25,581 bases of DNA, from NCBI GenBank assembly GCA_937872275.1, contig CALMSE010000115.1, forward strand, positions 1 through 25,581, given 5' to 3'. How positions within the stretch are numbered: the stretch's first letter is position 1; every line of letters starts with the position of its first letter. The position numbers were made by a program, and so were the translations under genes. Positions 8,324 through 15,907 of this stretch are shown in pieces. Below the pieces are notes generated by a model, which saw nothing but the letters and a program-made list of their open reading frames with translations, made no database searches and was not told the origin of the DNA. This DNA comes from an uncultured Leucobacter sp. (GTDB taxonomy: Bacteria; Actinomycetota; Actinomycetes; Actinomycetales; Microbacteriaceae).

Positions 8324-9163
8324 CTACCGGCGTTCGAGATAGTTCGTGAGGTTCGAGAAACGAGCCATGAGGATCGCGGCGATCGCGGCCACGACGATCA
8401 GCAGCGTCGATACCGCGGAGATCAGCGGATCGGTCTGATACTCCACGTAGCCGAATATCTTGATCGGCAACGTCTCGGTCCGAGGACCGGCGAGGAACAG
8501 CGAGACGGTGATCTCATCGAACGACATGATGAAGGCGAAGAACGCTGCGCCCGCGATGCTGCTGCGGATCTGGGGGACGGTGACGGTCAGCACGGTGCGC
8601 CAAGTGCTCGCCCCGAGGTTTCGAGCCGCCTCTTCGACGGTGCGGTCGGCCGACTTCAACGCCGCACCGATGAGCATGACGGTGAACGGGAGCGCCACGA
8701 GCGTGTGGGCGACGACCAGGCCGAACACCGTGCCGGCCAGCCGCAACTGGGTGAACACGATCAGCAGGGCGATTCCGAGCGTCACCTGAGGGATCACGAG
8801 CGGGGCCGTCGCGAGCATCGTGCTGACTCCCCCGAGGACGCGAGACATCCGCTCCACCGCGAGAGCGGTCGCGAGGCCCAGCACCACCGACGCGACCGTC
8901 GCGAAGAAGGCGATCCGCAGGCTCAGCATGAGCGCCTTCATGAAGCTCGCGTTCGCGAAGAACTCCTCGTACCAGTGCCAGGTGAATCCCTGGGGCGGAA
9001 AAGTGATGTAGGCCGTATCGCTGAACGAGGTCATCACCACGATCGCGAGAGGGACCAGCAGGAACACCACGATGAGCAGGACGACGACGGAATGGAGGAA
9101 TTCCGGGACGAAGAACCTCCAGGTCTTCCGGATGCCGGGAGATGCCGGTGTTGGGATGCTCAC
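8324..9163 (-). CDS. ABC transporter permease (PotC-like, second permease)
   Basis: The 279-residue protein has about six hydrophobic segments and the cytoplasmic EAA loop that docks on the ATPase (EEAARNLGASTWRTV followed by TVPQIRSSI), matching inner-membrane permeases of the polyamine/Fe/opine importer class. GTG 9163 overlaps the stop of the first permease (GTGA) and has AAGGAGG 4 bases upstream, so this start is well supported. Together with the adjacent permease, ATPase and lipoprotein it forms a complete importer. The last residues (YLERR) lie 27 bp before the PanE-like start. Confidence 0.92.
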   Translation of the reverse strand: MSIPTPASPGIRKTWRFFVPEFLHSVVVLLIVVFLLVPLAIVVMTSFSDTAYITFPPQGFTWHWYEEFFANASFMKALMLSLRIAFFATVASVVLGLATALAVERMSRVLGGVSTMLATAPLVIPQVTLGIALLIVFTQLRLAGTVFGLVVAHTLVALPFTVMLIGAALKSADRTVEEAARNLGASTWRTVLTVTVPQIRSSIAGAAFFAFIMSFDEITVSLFLAGPRTETLPIKIFGYVEYQTDPLISAVSTLLIVVAAIAAILMARFSNLTNYLERR

Positions 9164-10062
9164 TTCGCCTCCTTGCGCATGCGGTTCGTCCAGATGCCGT
9201 TCAGGTACATCAGCAGGAACACGATCAGGACCAGCACGATCGACAGCGTCGAGGAGAGCGGCCAGTTCAGTGCCGTCGTGGCCCGTGAGTAGATCAGTGT
9301 CGCGGCGACCTGCGTCTGCGCGCCGCCCACCAGCTGCGGGGTCGGGAACGCGCTGATCGTGAGCACGAACACGAGCACGCAACCCGCGAAGATACCCGGA
9401 GCAGCGAGCGGAAGGGTCGTGTCGAAGAACGTTCGAGTCCGTGAAGCGCCGAGGGTTCGCGCCGCCTGGGCGATGTCGGGATCGATCTGGCGCAGCGCAC
9501 CGGCGAGGGCGAACACCATCAGCGGGAGAAGGACGTGCGCCATCGCGATGGCCGCGCCCGTGTAGCTGAACTGCAAGGAGAGCTTCGGAATACCCAGGCC
9601 GGACAGGAACGAGTTCAGGGAGGTCATGAAGAATCCCGTGTCGGAGAAGATGATCCTCCAGGCGTAGGAGCGAACCACGACGCTCGTCATGAGCGGCATC
9701 AGAATCACGACGGTGAGCACGGCGGGAACGATGCCCCGCCCGTTCACCAGCATCGATGCGAGCGGGAACCCCAGGAGCAGCGTCAATACGACCACGGCGA
9801 AGCCCAGCAGCAGCGTCCGTCCGAATATCTGCAGGAAGAACGAGTCGGTCAGCACCGCGAGATAGTTCTCGAGCGTGAACTCGTCTCCGAATACGCCCGC
9901 CGAGACGAAGCTCACCAGGCTGTAGCCGACGGTCACCACGATCGGAACGACGAGTGCGACGACGAGGAACACCGTCGTCGGCAGACTCAGCAGAGTCCAT
10001 CGTCTCCGACGCTGTCGTTCGATGCGGTCTGCCGGCGAGAGCCGGGGGCTGGCGACGGTCAC
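9160..10062 (-). CDS. ABC transporter permease (PotB-like, first permease)
   Basis: From GTG 10062 the protein is 300 residues, with a basic N-terminus (IERQRRRRWTLL) followed by about six transmembrane segments. The EAA-type loop AARTLGASRTRTF and the following LPLAAPGIF mark the ATPase contact. The GTG overlaps the ATPase stop codon as GTGA; an upstream GTG at 10104 would overlap the ATPase gene by 46 bases and is less likely. It pairs with the next permease to form the membrane channel of the importer. Confidence 0.9.
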   Translation of the reverse strand: MTVASPRLSPADRIERQRRRRWTLLSLPTTVFLVVALVVPIVVTVGYSLVSFVSAGVFGDEFTLENYLAVLTDSFFLQIFGRTLLLGFAVVVLTLLLGFPLASMLVNGRGIVPAVLTVVILMPLMTSVVVRSYAWRIIFSDTGFFMTSLNSFLSGLGIPKLSLQFSYTGAAIAMAHVLLPLMVFALAGALRQIDPDIAQAARTLGASRTRTFFDTTLPLAAPGIFAGCVLVFVLTISAFPTPQLVGGAQTQVAATLIYSRATTALNWPLSSTLSIVLVLIVFLLMYLNGIWTNRMRKEAK

Positions 10063-11174
10063 GACTGCACGCTCTCGATCGGGAACGGGTCGTCGAGCGC
10101 CCACGTGACGCGCACCGATGCGCCCACGGCGAGCTCGGGAATCGATGCGCGGTTCTCGGGGTAGCTCACCATCAGCGTGCGCCCGAGCGCAGGCACCTCG
10201 ACGGTCACGAGACTGTGCGGCCCCGTGTACAGCACCTCGGAGACCGTCCCGTCGAACTCGGCACCGCCTGCAGCGGGCGACCCCGCCGAGACGATGCTGA
10301 TGAGCTCCGGTCGGATCGAGACCGCCTCCGGCATCCGGGCACCGGCGCGAGAGACGGGCTGCCCCTGCGCCAGCAGCACTCCTCCGTTCGCCCCCGCCTC
10401 GACCGGAATGAGGTTCGTCTTCCCCACGAACGAGGCGACGAAGGCGGAATCCGGCGTCGTGTAGAGGTCGCGCGGAGACGAGAACTGCTCGATGCGACCG
10501 CGGTTCATGACCGCCACCTTGTTCGCGACCGAAAGCGCCTCATCCTGGTCGTGGGTCACGAGCAGCATCGTGGTGCCCGTATCGCGGTGGATACGCCGCA
10601 GCTCCGAGCGCATCTGGTCGCGCAGGCTCGCATCGAGGTTGCTCAACGGCTCGTCGAGGAGCAGGAGCGTCGGCTTGACGACGAGCGCTCGTGCGAGGGC
10701 CACTCGCTGCTGCTGGCCGCCGCTGAGCTGACGAGGGAAGCGATCCCCGGTGTCCGGAAGATTCACGAGCTCGAGCGCCTCGGCGACACGCGCCGTGCGC
10801 TCGGCACGAGAGACCCCTCGTCTGCGCAACCCGTACTCCACGTTCTGGGCGACCGTGCGATGGGGGAAGAGCGCATAGCTCTGGAACACGAGAGTGGTGT
10901 CCCGCTTGTGCGGCGGCGCGTAGGTGCGCTCATTGCCATGGATGCGCAACGTTCCCGCATCGGGGAGCGCTAGGCCCGCGATCATCCGAAGGGTGGTGGT
11001 CTTGCCGCATCCGCTCGGCCCGACGAGAGCGAGGAAGTCCCCGTCATCCAATGTCAGGTCGAGCGAGTCGACGACGACGGTCTGCCGGTATCGCTTGGTG
11101 ATGCCGGACAGTTCCAGTGCAGGACTCGGCGTGCGCGTGGACTCTGGCCGGGCCACAGTTGCTTGAATGCTCAC
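10059..11174 (-). CDS. ABC transporter ATP-binding protein (PotA/FbpC-like)
   Basis: The 371-residue cytoplasmic ATPase contains Walker A GPSGCGKT (52-59), a Q-loop with VFQSYALFPH (96-105), the signature LSGGQQQR (150-157), Walker B LLLLDEP (170-176) and the H-loop His208 (THDQ). The C-terminal third is a TOBE regulatory/substrate-sensing domain, as in importers for spermidine/putrescine, iron or opines. GTG 11174 starts 3 bp after the M28 peptidase stop, with GGAGAAAGAG upstream. Together with the two permeases and the binding protein it powers uptake of the operon's substrate. Confidence 0.95.
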   Translation of the reverse strand: MSIQATVARPESTRTPSPALELSGITKRYRQTVVVDSLDLTLDDGDFLALVGPSGCGKTTTLRMIAGLALPDAGTLRIHGNERTYAPPHKRDTTLVFQSYALFPHRTVAQNVEYGLRRRGVSRAERTARVAEALELVNLPDTGDRFPRQLSGGQQQRVALARALVVKPTLLLLDEPLSNLDASLRDQMRSELRRIHRDTGTTMLLVTHDQDEALSVANKVAVMNRGRIEQFSSPRDLYTTPDSAFVASFVGKTNLIPVEAGANGGVLLAQGQPVSRAGARMPEAVSIRPELISIVSAGSPAAGGAEFDGTVSEVLYTGPHSLVTVEVPALGRTLMVSYPENRASIPELAVGASVRVTWALDDPFPIESVQS

Positions 11175-11177
11175 TGC

Positions 11178-12896
11178 CTACTCTTTCTCCGAGTTCTGAA
11201 GCCGGTCGAGGATCTCCGCGGTCTCGCGAATCGCGCTGGCGAGCCGATTCCGCTGGCGGAGCTTCGTGACCAGCAGCTCTTGATACCCCGCGGTTCCGGC
11301 TTGCAGACCGGCCAGTCGACCGGCATCGCTCAGTCCGGGAAGAACGGGGGTGCTGAGGGCCAGATCCTGGTCGTAGCGTCCCTTCACGCTGTAGACCACC
11401 GGGATCAGCGCGTGCCCCAGCCGCTTCAACGCGTCGTTCACCCGGTCGGCATCCAGGCCGGCCCAGTTCTCGCTCTCGGAACGAGCCAGGCGGTCGCGCA
11501 CCTCCTTCGCGCTTCGCACCACCGGTTCGAGCCTGAGCGCCTCATGCGCCTCCTCGGGCAGTCCCTCGAGCACCGCAAGAGACTCCTCCACCTGCTCGCT
11601 GAAGCGCCACGGAAGCACTTCGGCAGTGCACAGCCCCCCGCAGACCGCGAGCACGAACTCCAGATCTCGAACCATCTCGTCATCGCCGTAGCGCTCCACG
11701 AGATCGTAGATCGAGTGCCAGAACCAGCCGAGACCTGCGCCGCCGGTTCCCGAGGAGCCGATGATGGCGGCAGCGGCGGCCTCGGCGGGATCACCCATTG
11801 CGGGCTGCTCCGAGAGCGTGTTGAAGATCGCGGGTACCCCGAGGCCCATGAGGGAGTGATCGCCTGCCCGCGGTACCGGACGACGAGCGAGCTCGATCCC
11901 CGTTTGGCTCCGAAGAATCTCTCGCACGAACTGGTAGGCGGGCGACATCACGGGAATCGCCTCGAACAGCTGCGAGTTCGCGGAACCCAGACCGTCGAGA
12001 TTCACATGCGCGACACAGTGCTGCTCGAGTTCGTCCCACGCCTCATCGACGAAGTAGGCCGAGCCCGCATAGCGACCGTGCGAGTGCCCGGACCAGAACG
12101 CCACCTTCAGCCCGCGCTTCAACGGCTGCCCTGCGAGACTCGCCGCGACGCCGAGCACCCCGAGGTTGCCGGTGCCGTTGTCGATGGCGCCCTCGTGCCA
12201 CGAGTCGATGTGGCTGCTCAAGAGCACGTAGTCATCGTCCTCGCCGGGAATGAGCGCGGTGAGACGCGGAATGCCGACCCAGCCCAGGAAGGCCTCGGTC
12301 TGCATCCTGACCGGTTCCCCGCTCTCGCGGAGAAGATTCCGGAGCACCTCGGCGTCGTCCTCCAGGATGCTCGCGGAGGGGGTTCTCGGCAGCAGGCCGC
12401 TGGTCTCCTCGGTGGCCGTCCCCCAGACCGGCGACACGATCATCTCGTGAAAGCGCTTCTCGAGCGAGTAGAGCTGCGCGATCGCACCGTGCTGCTCCGC
12501 CAGCACATATCGAGCCGGGGCAGGCAGCCCGGAGGCGAGGACGATCTTCCCCCGCACGTCGACTCTGAGGAAATCCTCGGGCCGCCCCGCCCCGATGTCG
12601 ACGAGTTCGGCGACCAGACCATCCGCATCCGTGCCGGGGGCCATGGCGTGGGGCCGCAGCGTGAAGCTGAGACCCCCCGCCGTGAGCGTGCCGCCTATCG
12701 GGTAGCCGACCAGTGCCGGATGCTCCGTGAGCTGGCACTCGATCCCTCTGTCCGTCAAGAACTCCCGGGCGAACTCGAAAGCGCGCCGCTCCCCGGGTGA
12801 GCCCGAGAGTCGTTCCTCCTTCGCGAGCACGGTGATCGCTGCTCGCAGTTCCTCACGCGACAGTGCGAGCTTCGCCTGGAAAGTTCGGGGAGTCAT
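11178..12896 (-). CDS. M28 family peptidase-like protein with altered active site
   Basis: The 572-residue protein has an inserted PA-like region (about 95-205, including VRGKIVLASGLP) and an M28 metallopeptidase core. Candidate metal ligands are His229 and Asp239 (SSHIDSWHEGAIDNGTG), Asp301 (NLDG) and His394 (WFWHS). Where M28 enzymes normally have the Glu-Glu pair before GLxGS, this protein reads GHSHGRYAGS, so the catalytic Glu aligns with Ser272 and the ligand Glu with His273. I see no signal peptide, so a cytoplasmic role is likely. It starts one base after the TAA of the binding-protein gene. It may hydrolyse an amide or peptide in the imported substrate, or be a non-peptidase descendant. 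Confidence 0.85.
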   Translation of the reverse strand: MTPRTFQAKLALSREELRAAITVLAKEERLSGSPGERRAFEFAREFLTDRGIECQLTEHPALVGYPIGGTLTAGGLSFTLRPHAMAPGTDADGLVAELVDIGAGRPEDFLRVDVRGKIVLASGLPAPARYVLAEQHGAIAQLYSLEKRFHEMIVSPVWGTATEETSGLLPRTPSASILEDDAEVLRNLLRESGEPVRMQTEAFLGWVGIPRLTALIPGEDDDYVLLSSHIDSWHEGAIDNGTGNLGVLGVAASLAGQPLKRGLKVAFWSGHSHGRYAGSAYFVDEAWDELEQHCVAHVNLDGLGSANSQLFEAIPVMSPAYQFVREILRSQTGIELARRPVPRAGDHSLMGLGVPAIFNTLSEQPAMGDPAEAAAAAIIGSSGTGGAGLGWFWHSIYDLVERYGDDEMVRDLEFVLAVCGGLCTAEVLPWRFSEQVEESLAVLEGLPEEAHEALRLEPVVRSAKEVRDRLARSESENWAGLDADRVNDALKRLGHALIPVVYSVKGRYDQDLALSTPVLPGLSDAGRLAGLQAGTAGYQELLVTKLRQRNRLASAIRETAEILDRLQNSEKE

Positions 12897-12897
12897 A

Positions 12898-14007
12898 TTA
12901 GAAGACCACCTCGCGCTGCCACTGGTCCTGCCATGCGGGCATCTCTGGAGCGATCTTCGACCACTCGGGCACCCACAGCCTGGCCATCTCGTCCTCGCTC
13001 GGGTAGACGTCCTTGAACTCCGCAGGAATCTCCACCTCGTCGAGCCCCGGGAGCGATGCCAGCTGAGTGTAGAACTCGGGCTTGGTCACCTGTCGAAGCG
13101 CGAAGTCGACGAAGACCTCGGCCAGTTCCTGGTTGGGCGAGCCGTTCACGATCGCCACGCTGTTCAGCACCAAGGGAGCGCCCTCTTCGGGGATCACGTA
13201 GTCCATCGATGCGCCCGATTGCATCATCGCGACGGCGCGGTCGATCGACCATACGCCGAGCGCCGCCGCACCATCGGTGTACAGAGTCTGCGCATCGCTG
13301 TTCGAGGTGAACAGGGTGATGAGATTCGGCTTGAGCTCCTGAAGGGCGTCGAAGCCCGGTTGGATATCGTCGATTCCACCGCCGTTGTCCATCGCCGCCT
13401 GCAGGAGGAACAGGACGCCGCAGCACCCGTTCATGTCCGGGATGATCGCCTTGCCCGCGTATGCCGGATCCCACAGATCCTCCCAGGAGGTCGGCACGCT
13501 CGTCACCAGATCCGGGTTGTAGGCGAGCACGACGGGGCCGTTGTAGGTCGAGACGTAGGTGTCGCCCTCGAAACGGTAGTCATCACCCATCTCCGCGAGG
13601 AAGGGCACCTTCTCCTCCGTCATGGTTGCCCAGAGGTCCTGCGCAGATCCCTGCGCGAATCCCGAGTTGGCCATGAACAGCACGTCCATCTGCGGATTGT
13701 TCTTCTGCGCCTGGGCCTTTGCGAGCAGATCCGCCGTCAGCCCCTCGACCGTCTCGATGGTCACCCCGAACTCCTTCTCGAAGGGCTCGTAGATGTACTC
13801 CTGGTGCAGCTCTCCCAGGAACCCGCCGGGCATGTTGACCACGAGCGTCTGTCCCTCGAACGACTTCGGGGCATCGGAATCGCCTGCCTCCTCCGTCGAC
13901 GTGCCGCCGGAGCACGCCGCGAGAAGGGCGATCGAGGCTCCCGCCGCCACTATTCCCGCAACATTGCGGGAGAGCGAACGGCGAGGACGAGATGTGTTCA
14001 TTCTCAT
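12898..14007 (-). CDS. ABC transporter solute-binding lipoprotein (PotD/SBP_bac type)
   Basis: The 369-residue protein begins with a basic stretch, a hydrophobic segment and the lipobox LLAAC with Cys32, then a Ser/Thr/Glu/Asp-rich linker, so it is an exported lipoprotein anchored outside the membrane. The mature part resembles extracellular solute-binding proteins of the spermidine/putrescine/iron/opine class (SYGP-like YNGPVVLAYNPDLV, PTSWEDLWDPAYAGK). ATG 14007 is preferred over the in-frame ATG at 14001 because AAGGAG lies 8 bases ahead. It captures the substrate for the permease-ATPase complex encoded downstream. The ligand cannot be inferred from the sequence; a small organic acid or its amide conjugate fits the enzymes around it. 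Confidence 0.92.
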   Translation of the reverse strand: MRMNTSRPRRSLSRNVAGIVAAGASIALLAACSGGTSTEEAGDSDAPKSFEGQTLVVNMPGGFLGELHQEYIYEPFEKEFGVTIETVEGLTADLLAKAQAQKNNPQMDVLFMANSGFAQGSAQDLWATMTEEKVPFLAEMGDDYRFEGDTYVSTYNGPVVLAYNPDLVTSVPTSWEDLWDPAYAGKAIIPDMNGCCGVLFLLQAAMDNGGGIDDIQPGFDALQELKPNLITLFTSNSDAQTLYTDGAAALGVWSIDRAVAMMQSGASMDYVIPEEGAPLVLNSVAIVNGSPNQELAEVFVDFALRQVTKPEFYTQLASLPGLDEVEIPAEFKDVYPSEDEMARLWVPEWSKIAPEMPAWQDQWQREVVF

Positions 14008-14077
14008 TTTTCTTTCTCCTTACAGATTTCTCGGTCGTTGAAATTACTGTGTGGTAAGCCTGCAGCGCCCTGCGACC

Positions 14078-15139
14078 TCATTCCCGACTCGCTCGAGAAG
14101 CGAGCTCCTCGACCACGAGGTCTCCGAATTGCTGCGTCGAAAGGGCTGTCTCCGCGCTCTGGGCCGTGTCGAGTGTCGTCATGCCCCGGGCCATGACCGC
14201 TGCGAGTGCGGAGTCCACCTCGTGCGCGAGATCCGGTCGGCCGAGCGAGTAGTGGAGCATCAGTGCCACCGATCGGATCGCCGCGCTCGGATTCGCGGTG
14301 CCCGTGCCGGCGATGTCCGGGGCCGAGCCGTGCACCGGTTCGTAGAGCGCGGCATCCCCGTTCCCGAGATTCGCGGAGGCGGCGAAGCCGAGCGAGCCCT
14401 CGAGCGCTGCGGCCTGATCGCTCAGGATGTCGCCGAAGAGGTTCTCGGTGACGATGACGTCGAACTGCTGGGGCGCGATCATCAATTGCGCCGCGCAGTT
14501 GTCGACGTGCAGGTGATCTGCTTCGAGATCTGTCTGCTTCGAGAACACCTCTTCCGCCACCTCGCGCCACAGTCGTGAACTCGCGAGCACGTTCGCCTTA
14601 TCGACGCTCGTGATGCGTCCGCGTCGTTCTCGCGCGAACTCGCATGCCCGCTCGACCACTCGCCGGATCTGGTGAGCGCTGTACTCCATGGTGTCGTAGG
14701 CCGATCGGTTCTCCCCGCTTCCGCCGCTGCCTCGCGTGCCGAAGTAGAGGCCGCCGGTGGCCTCCCTGACGATGAGCAGGTCGACGGGACCGTCGGAGCG
14801 TCGCGCGACGCGAACCGGTCGAAGATTCGCGTACAGGTCGAGCTCGCGTCGGAGCCGGAGCAGTCCGCCGCCGCCGGGGTTCTGGTCGAAGGGCAGTCCG
14901 TCCCACTGCGGCCCGCCGACTGCGCCGACCAGCACCGCATCTGCGGTTCGGGCCTGGTCGAGCGTGGCCTGGGGAAGCGGATCTCCGAAGCTCTCGATGG
15001 CAACACCTCCGAGGACCGCTTCGCCGACGGTGCAGTCGATGCCTCGTCGCGCCGCGACTGCGCTCAGCACCCTGAGCGCGACCGCCGTGACTTCGGGGCC
15101 GATCCCGTCGCCCGGCATCACGCACACCTGAAATGCCAC
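14078..15139 (-). CDS. LeuB-type beta-decarboxylating dehydrogenase (isopropylmalate/tartrate/malate dehydrogenase family)
   Basis: The 353-residue enzyme follows the LeuB pattern: PGDGIGPEV (9-17), GGPQWD (75-80), LLRLRRELDLYANLRP (93-108), Tyr132 in LYFG, catalytic Lys181 (VDKANVL), metal-binding Asp213, Asp237 and Asp241 (NLFGDILSDQA) and YEPVHGSAPDIAG (266-278). Such enzymes oxidise and decarboxylate 2-hydroxy-3-carboxy acids with NAD. The position before GLL that is Glu in true LeuB (substrate side-chain contact) is Gly here (PGGGGLL), and the gene leads a catabolic operon with no leuA or leuCD, so leucine synthesis is unlikely. GTG 15139 follows GGAAGGGG by 7 bases; the longer frame to 15352 would cross the promoter. 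The gap to the next gene is 70 bp with no clear terminator. Confidence 0.85.
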   Translation of the reverse strand: MAFQVCVMPGDGIGPEVTAVALRVLSAVAARRGIDCTVGEAVLGGVAIESFGDPLPQATLDQARTADAVLVGAVGGPQWDGLPFDQNPGGGGLLRLRRELDLYANLRPVRVARRSDGPVDLLIVREATGGLYFGTRGSGGSGENRSAYDTMEYSAHQIRRVVERACEFARERRGRITSVDKANVLASSRLWREVAEEVFSKQTDLEADHLHVDNCAAQLMIAPQQFDVIVTENLFGDILSDQAAALEGSLGFAASANLGNGDAALYEPVHGSAPDIAGTGTANPSAAIRSVALMLHYSLGRPDLAHEVDSALAAVMARGMTTLDTAQSAETALSTQQFGDLVVEELASRASRE

Positions 15140-15176
15140 GCCGCAGCCCCTTCCGCTTCTTTGCCCTTCCTCACCA

Positions 15177-15205
15177 AACGTAGGCGTGGTCAACAATAGG
15201 TTCAA
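15177..15205 (-). promoter_or_regulatory. Putative sigma70-type promoter of the catabolic operon
   Basis: Read leftward, TTGAAC (15200-15205) and TACGTT (15177-15182) are separated by 17 bases, a good match to -35 and -10 elements. Transcription would start near 15170, about 30 bases before GTG 15139. The -35 overlaps the half-site of the operator. Confidence 0.5.
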
Positions 15206-15243
15206 TCCCCAAATATGCGATGAACATATAGGTTCTAACCTAT
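15196..15243. promoter_or_regulatory. Putative regulator binding region: palindrome ATAGGTT-CT-AACCTAT plus half-site
   Basis: A perfect 7-2-7 inverted repeat lies at 15228-15243. Its left arm is repeated with one extra matching base (ATAGGTTC) at 15196-15203, exactly 32 bp away, about three helical turns. The half-site overlaps the -35 element of the operon promoter. A distal palindrome and a proximal half-site are the usual arrangement for LysR-type activators, and such a regulator is encoded at 2540-3487 in the same operon. Confidence 0.55.
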
Positions 15244-15607
15244 GCAAACGAGCATGAGGCGACTCGTGGACGAAGGCCGATCGACCATCCGGATGCGACC
15301 GCCATGCTCTCACCGCGTACCGCGCGAAGCCCTGGGCAGTGTGATCGTTCACCGGGGTCGCGCCGAGAGCGCAGGCGAAGACCCGACCGAGTCAGCCGGC
15401 TGTCAGGGGCATCGCGCACCGAGCCCCCGCAGGCTGCAGCACTCGGACCGTCGAGCCGAGGGAACCGGGGCGATCGCCGTCATCAGCTCTCAACCGCCGC
15501 ATCGAGGGCGAACAGCAGAGAAACGGGGACGAACGACACCGATCGGAAACACGCTCCGATCGCGCACCCCCTGTCGGGGCTCTCGCACGTCTTCAATTGT
15601 GGACGCA
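15244..15607. other. Intergenic stretch without a convincing gene
   Basis: An open frame on the plus strand runs through here from 15242, but its product is rich in Arg, Ser and Pro with no recognisable motif and no ribosome binding site, so I treat it as non-coding. It separates the catabolic operon from the defence locus and may hold remnants of past insertions. Confidence 0.5.
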
Positions 15608-15880
15608 ATGGAGCACTACGGGAACAGGCGATCACGAGTTGAGAGGCTAGTTTCCGCGTGGAATCAAAGCCACTGCGTCGAGCCCGACCCCGCCGGGGAG
15701 TCGGATGACCCGTTGATCGGCGCGTCAGCGGAACCAAAGAAACGACCTCGAACACGGCTCACGGACGAGGAAGTGGACGCTATGCGAACAGCCCGCGCGC
15801 AAGGGGTGGGCGCGAACGCTCTGGCGCGTCAGTTCGGGGTTCACCGGGGCACCGTCTGGGCAAAGACACGTCTGGCTTGA
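15608..15880 (+). CDS. Small protein with resolvase-like C-terminal helix-turn-helix
   Basis: From ATG 15608 the product is 90 residues. The last 45 residues (LTDEEVDAMRTARAQGVGAN, then ALARQFGVHRGTVW) look like the DNA-binding helix-turn-helix found at the C-terminus of Hin/resolvase serine recombinases and of small stand-alone proteins in actinobacteria. No catalytic recombinase domain is present upstream. The first half has weaker third-position G/C and no motif, and there is no clear Shine-Dalgarno; a GTG at 15599 is an alternative start. It is the only rightward gene I accept here and converges on the unknown gene ending at 15908. It is either a small DNA-binding protein or the remnant of a mobile-element recombinase. 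Confidence 0.5.
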   Translation: MEHYGNRRSRVERLVSAWNQSHCVEPDPAGESDDPLIGASAEPKKRPRTRLTDEEVDAMRTARAQGVGANALARQFGVHRGTVWAKTRLA

Positions 15881-15907
15881 GCGAGAGAGAGCACCTCCCG
15901 CGCTACC

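Noticed and set aside
7601..9292. Plus-strand open frame of 563 codons, His/Arg/Glu-rich
   Set aside because: Antisense to the PanE-like and permease genes; the composition is the mirror of their codon bias.
8324..10000. Reading the second permease as a 558-codon protein
   Set aside because: The extra N-terminal half is an Arg-rich out-of-phase reading of the first permease; the GTG at 9163 has AAGGAGG and fits the GTGA overlap.
11163..12800. Plus-strand open frame of 545 codons
   Set aside because: Antisense to the M28-like gene, which has clear motifs; this one has none.
14078..15139. Annotating the LeuB-like gene as the leucine biosynthesis leuB
   Set aside because: No other leu genes are nearby, the substrate-contact Glu is replaced, and it is in a regulated catabolic operon.
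15242..15607. Extending the small helix-turn-helix protein upstream to a 212-residue product
   Set aside because: The added 122 residues are Arg/Ser/Pro-rich without motif or ribosome binding site and begin inside the operator region.
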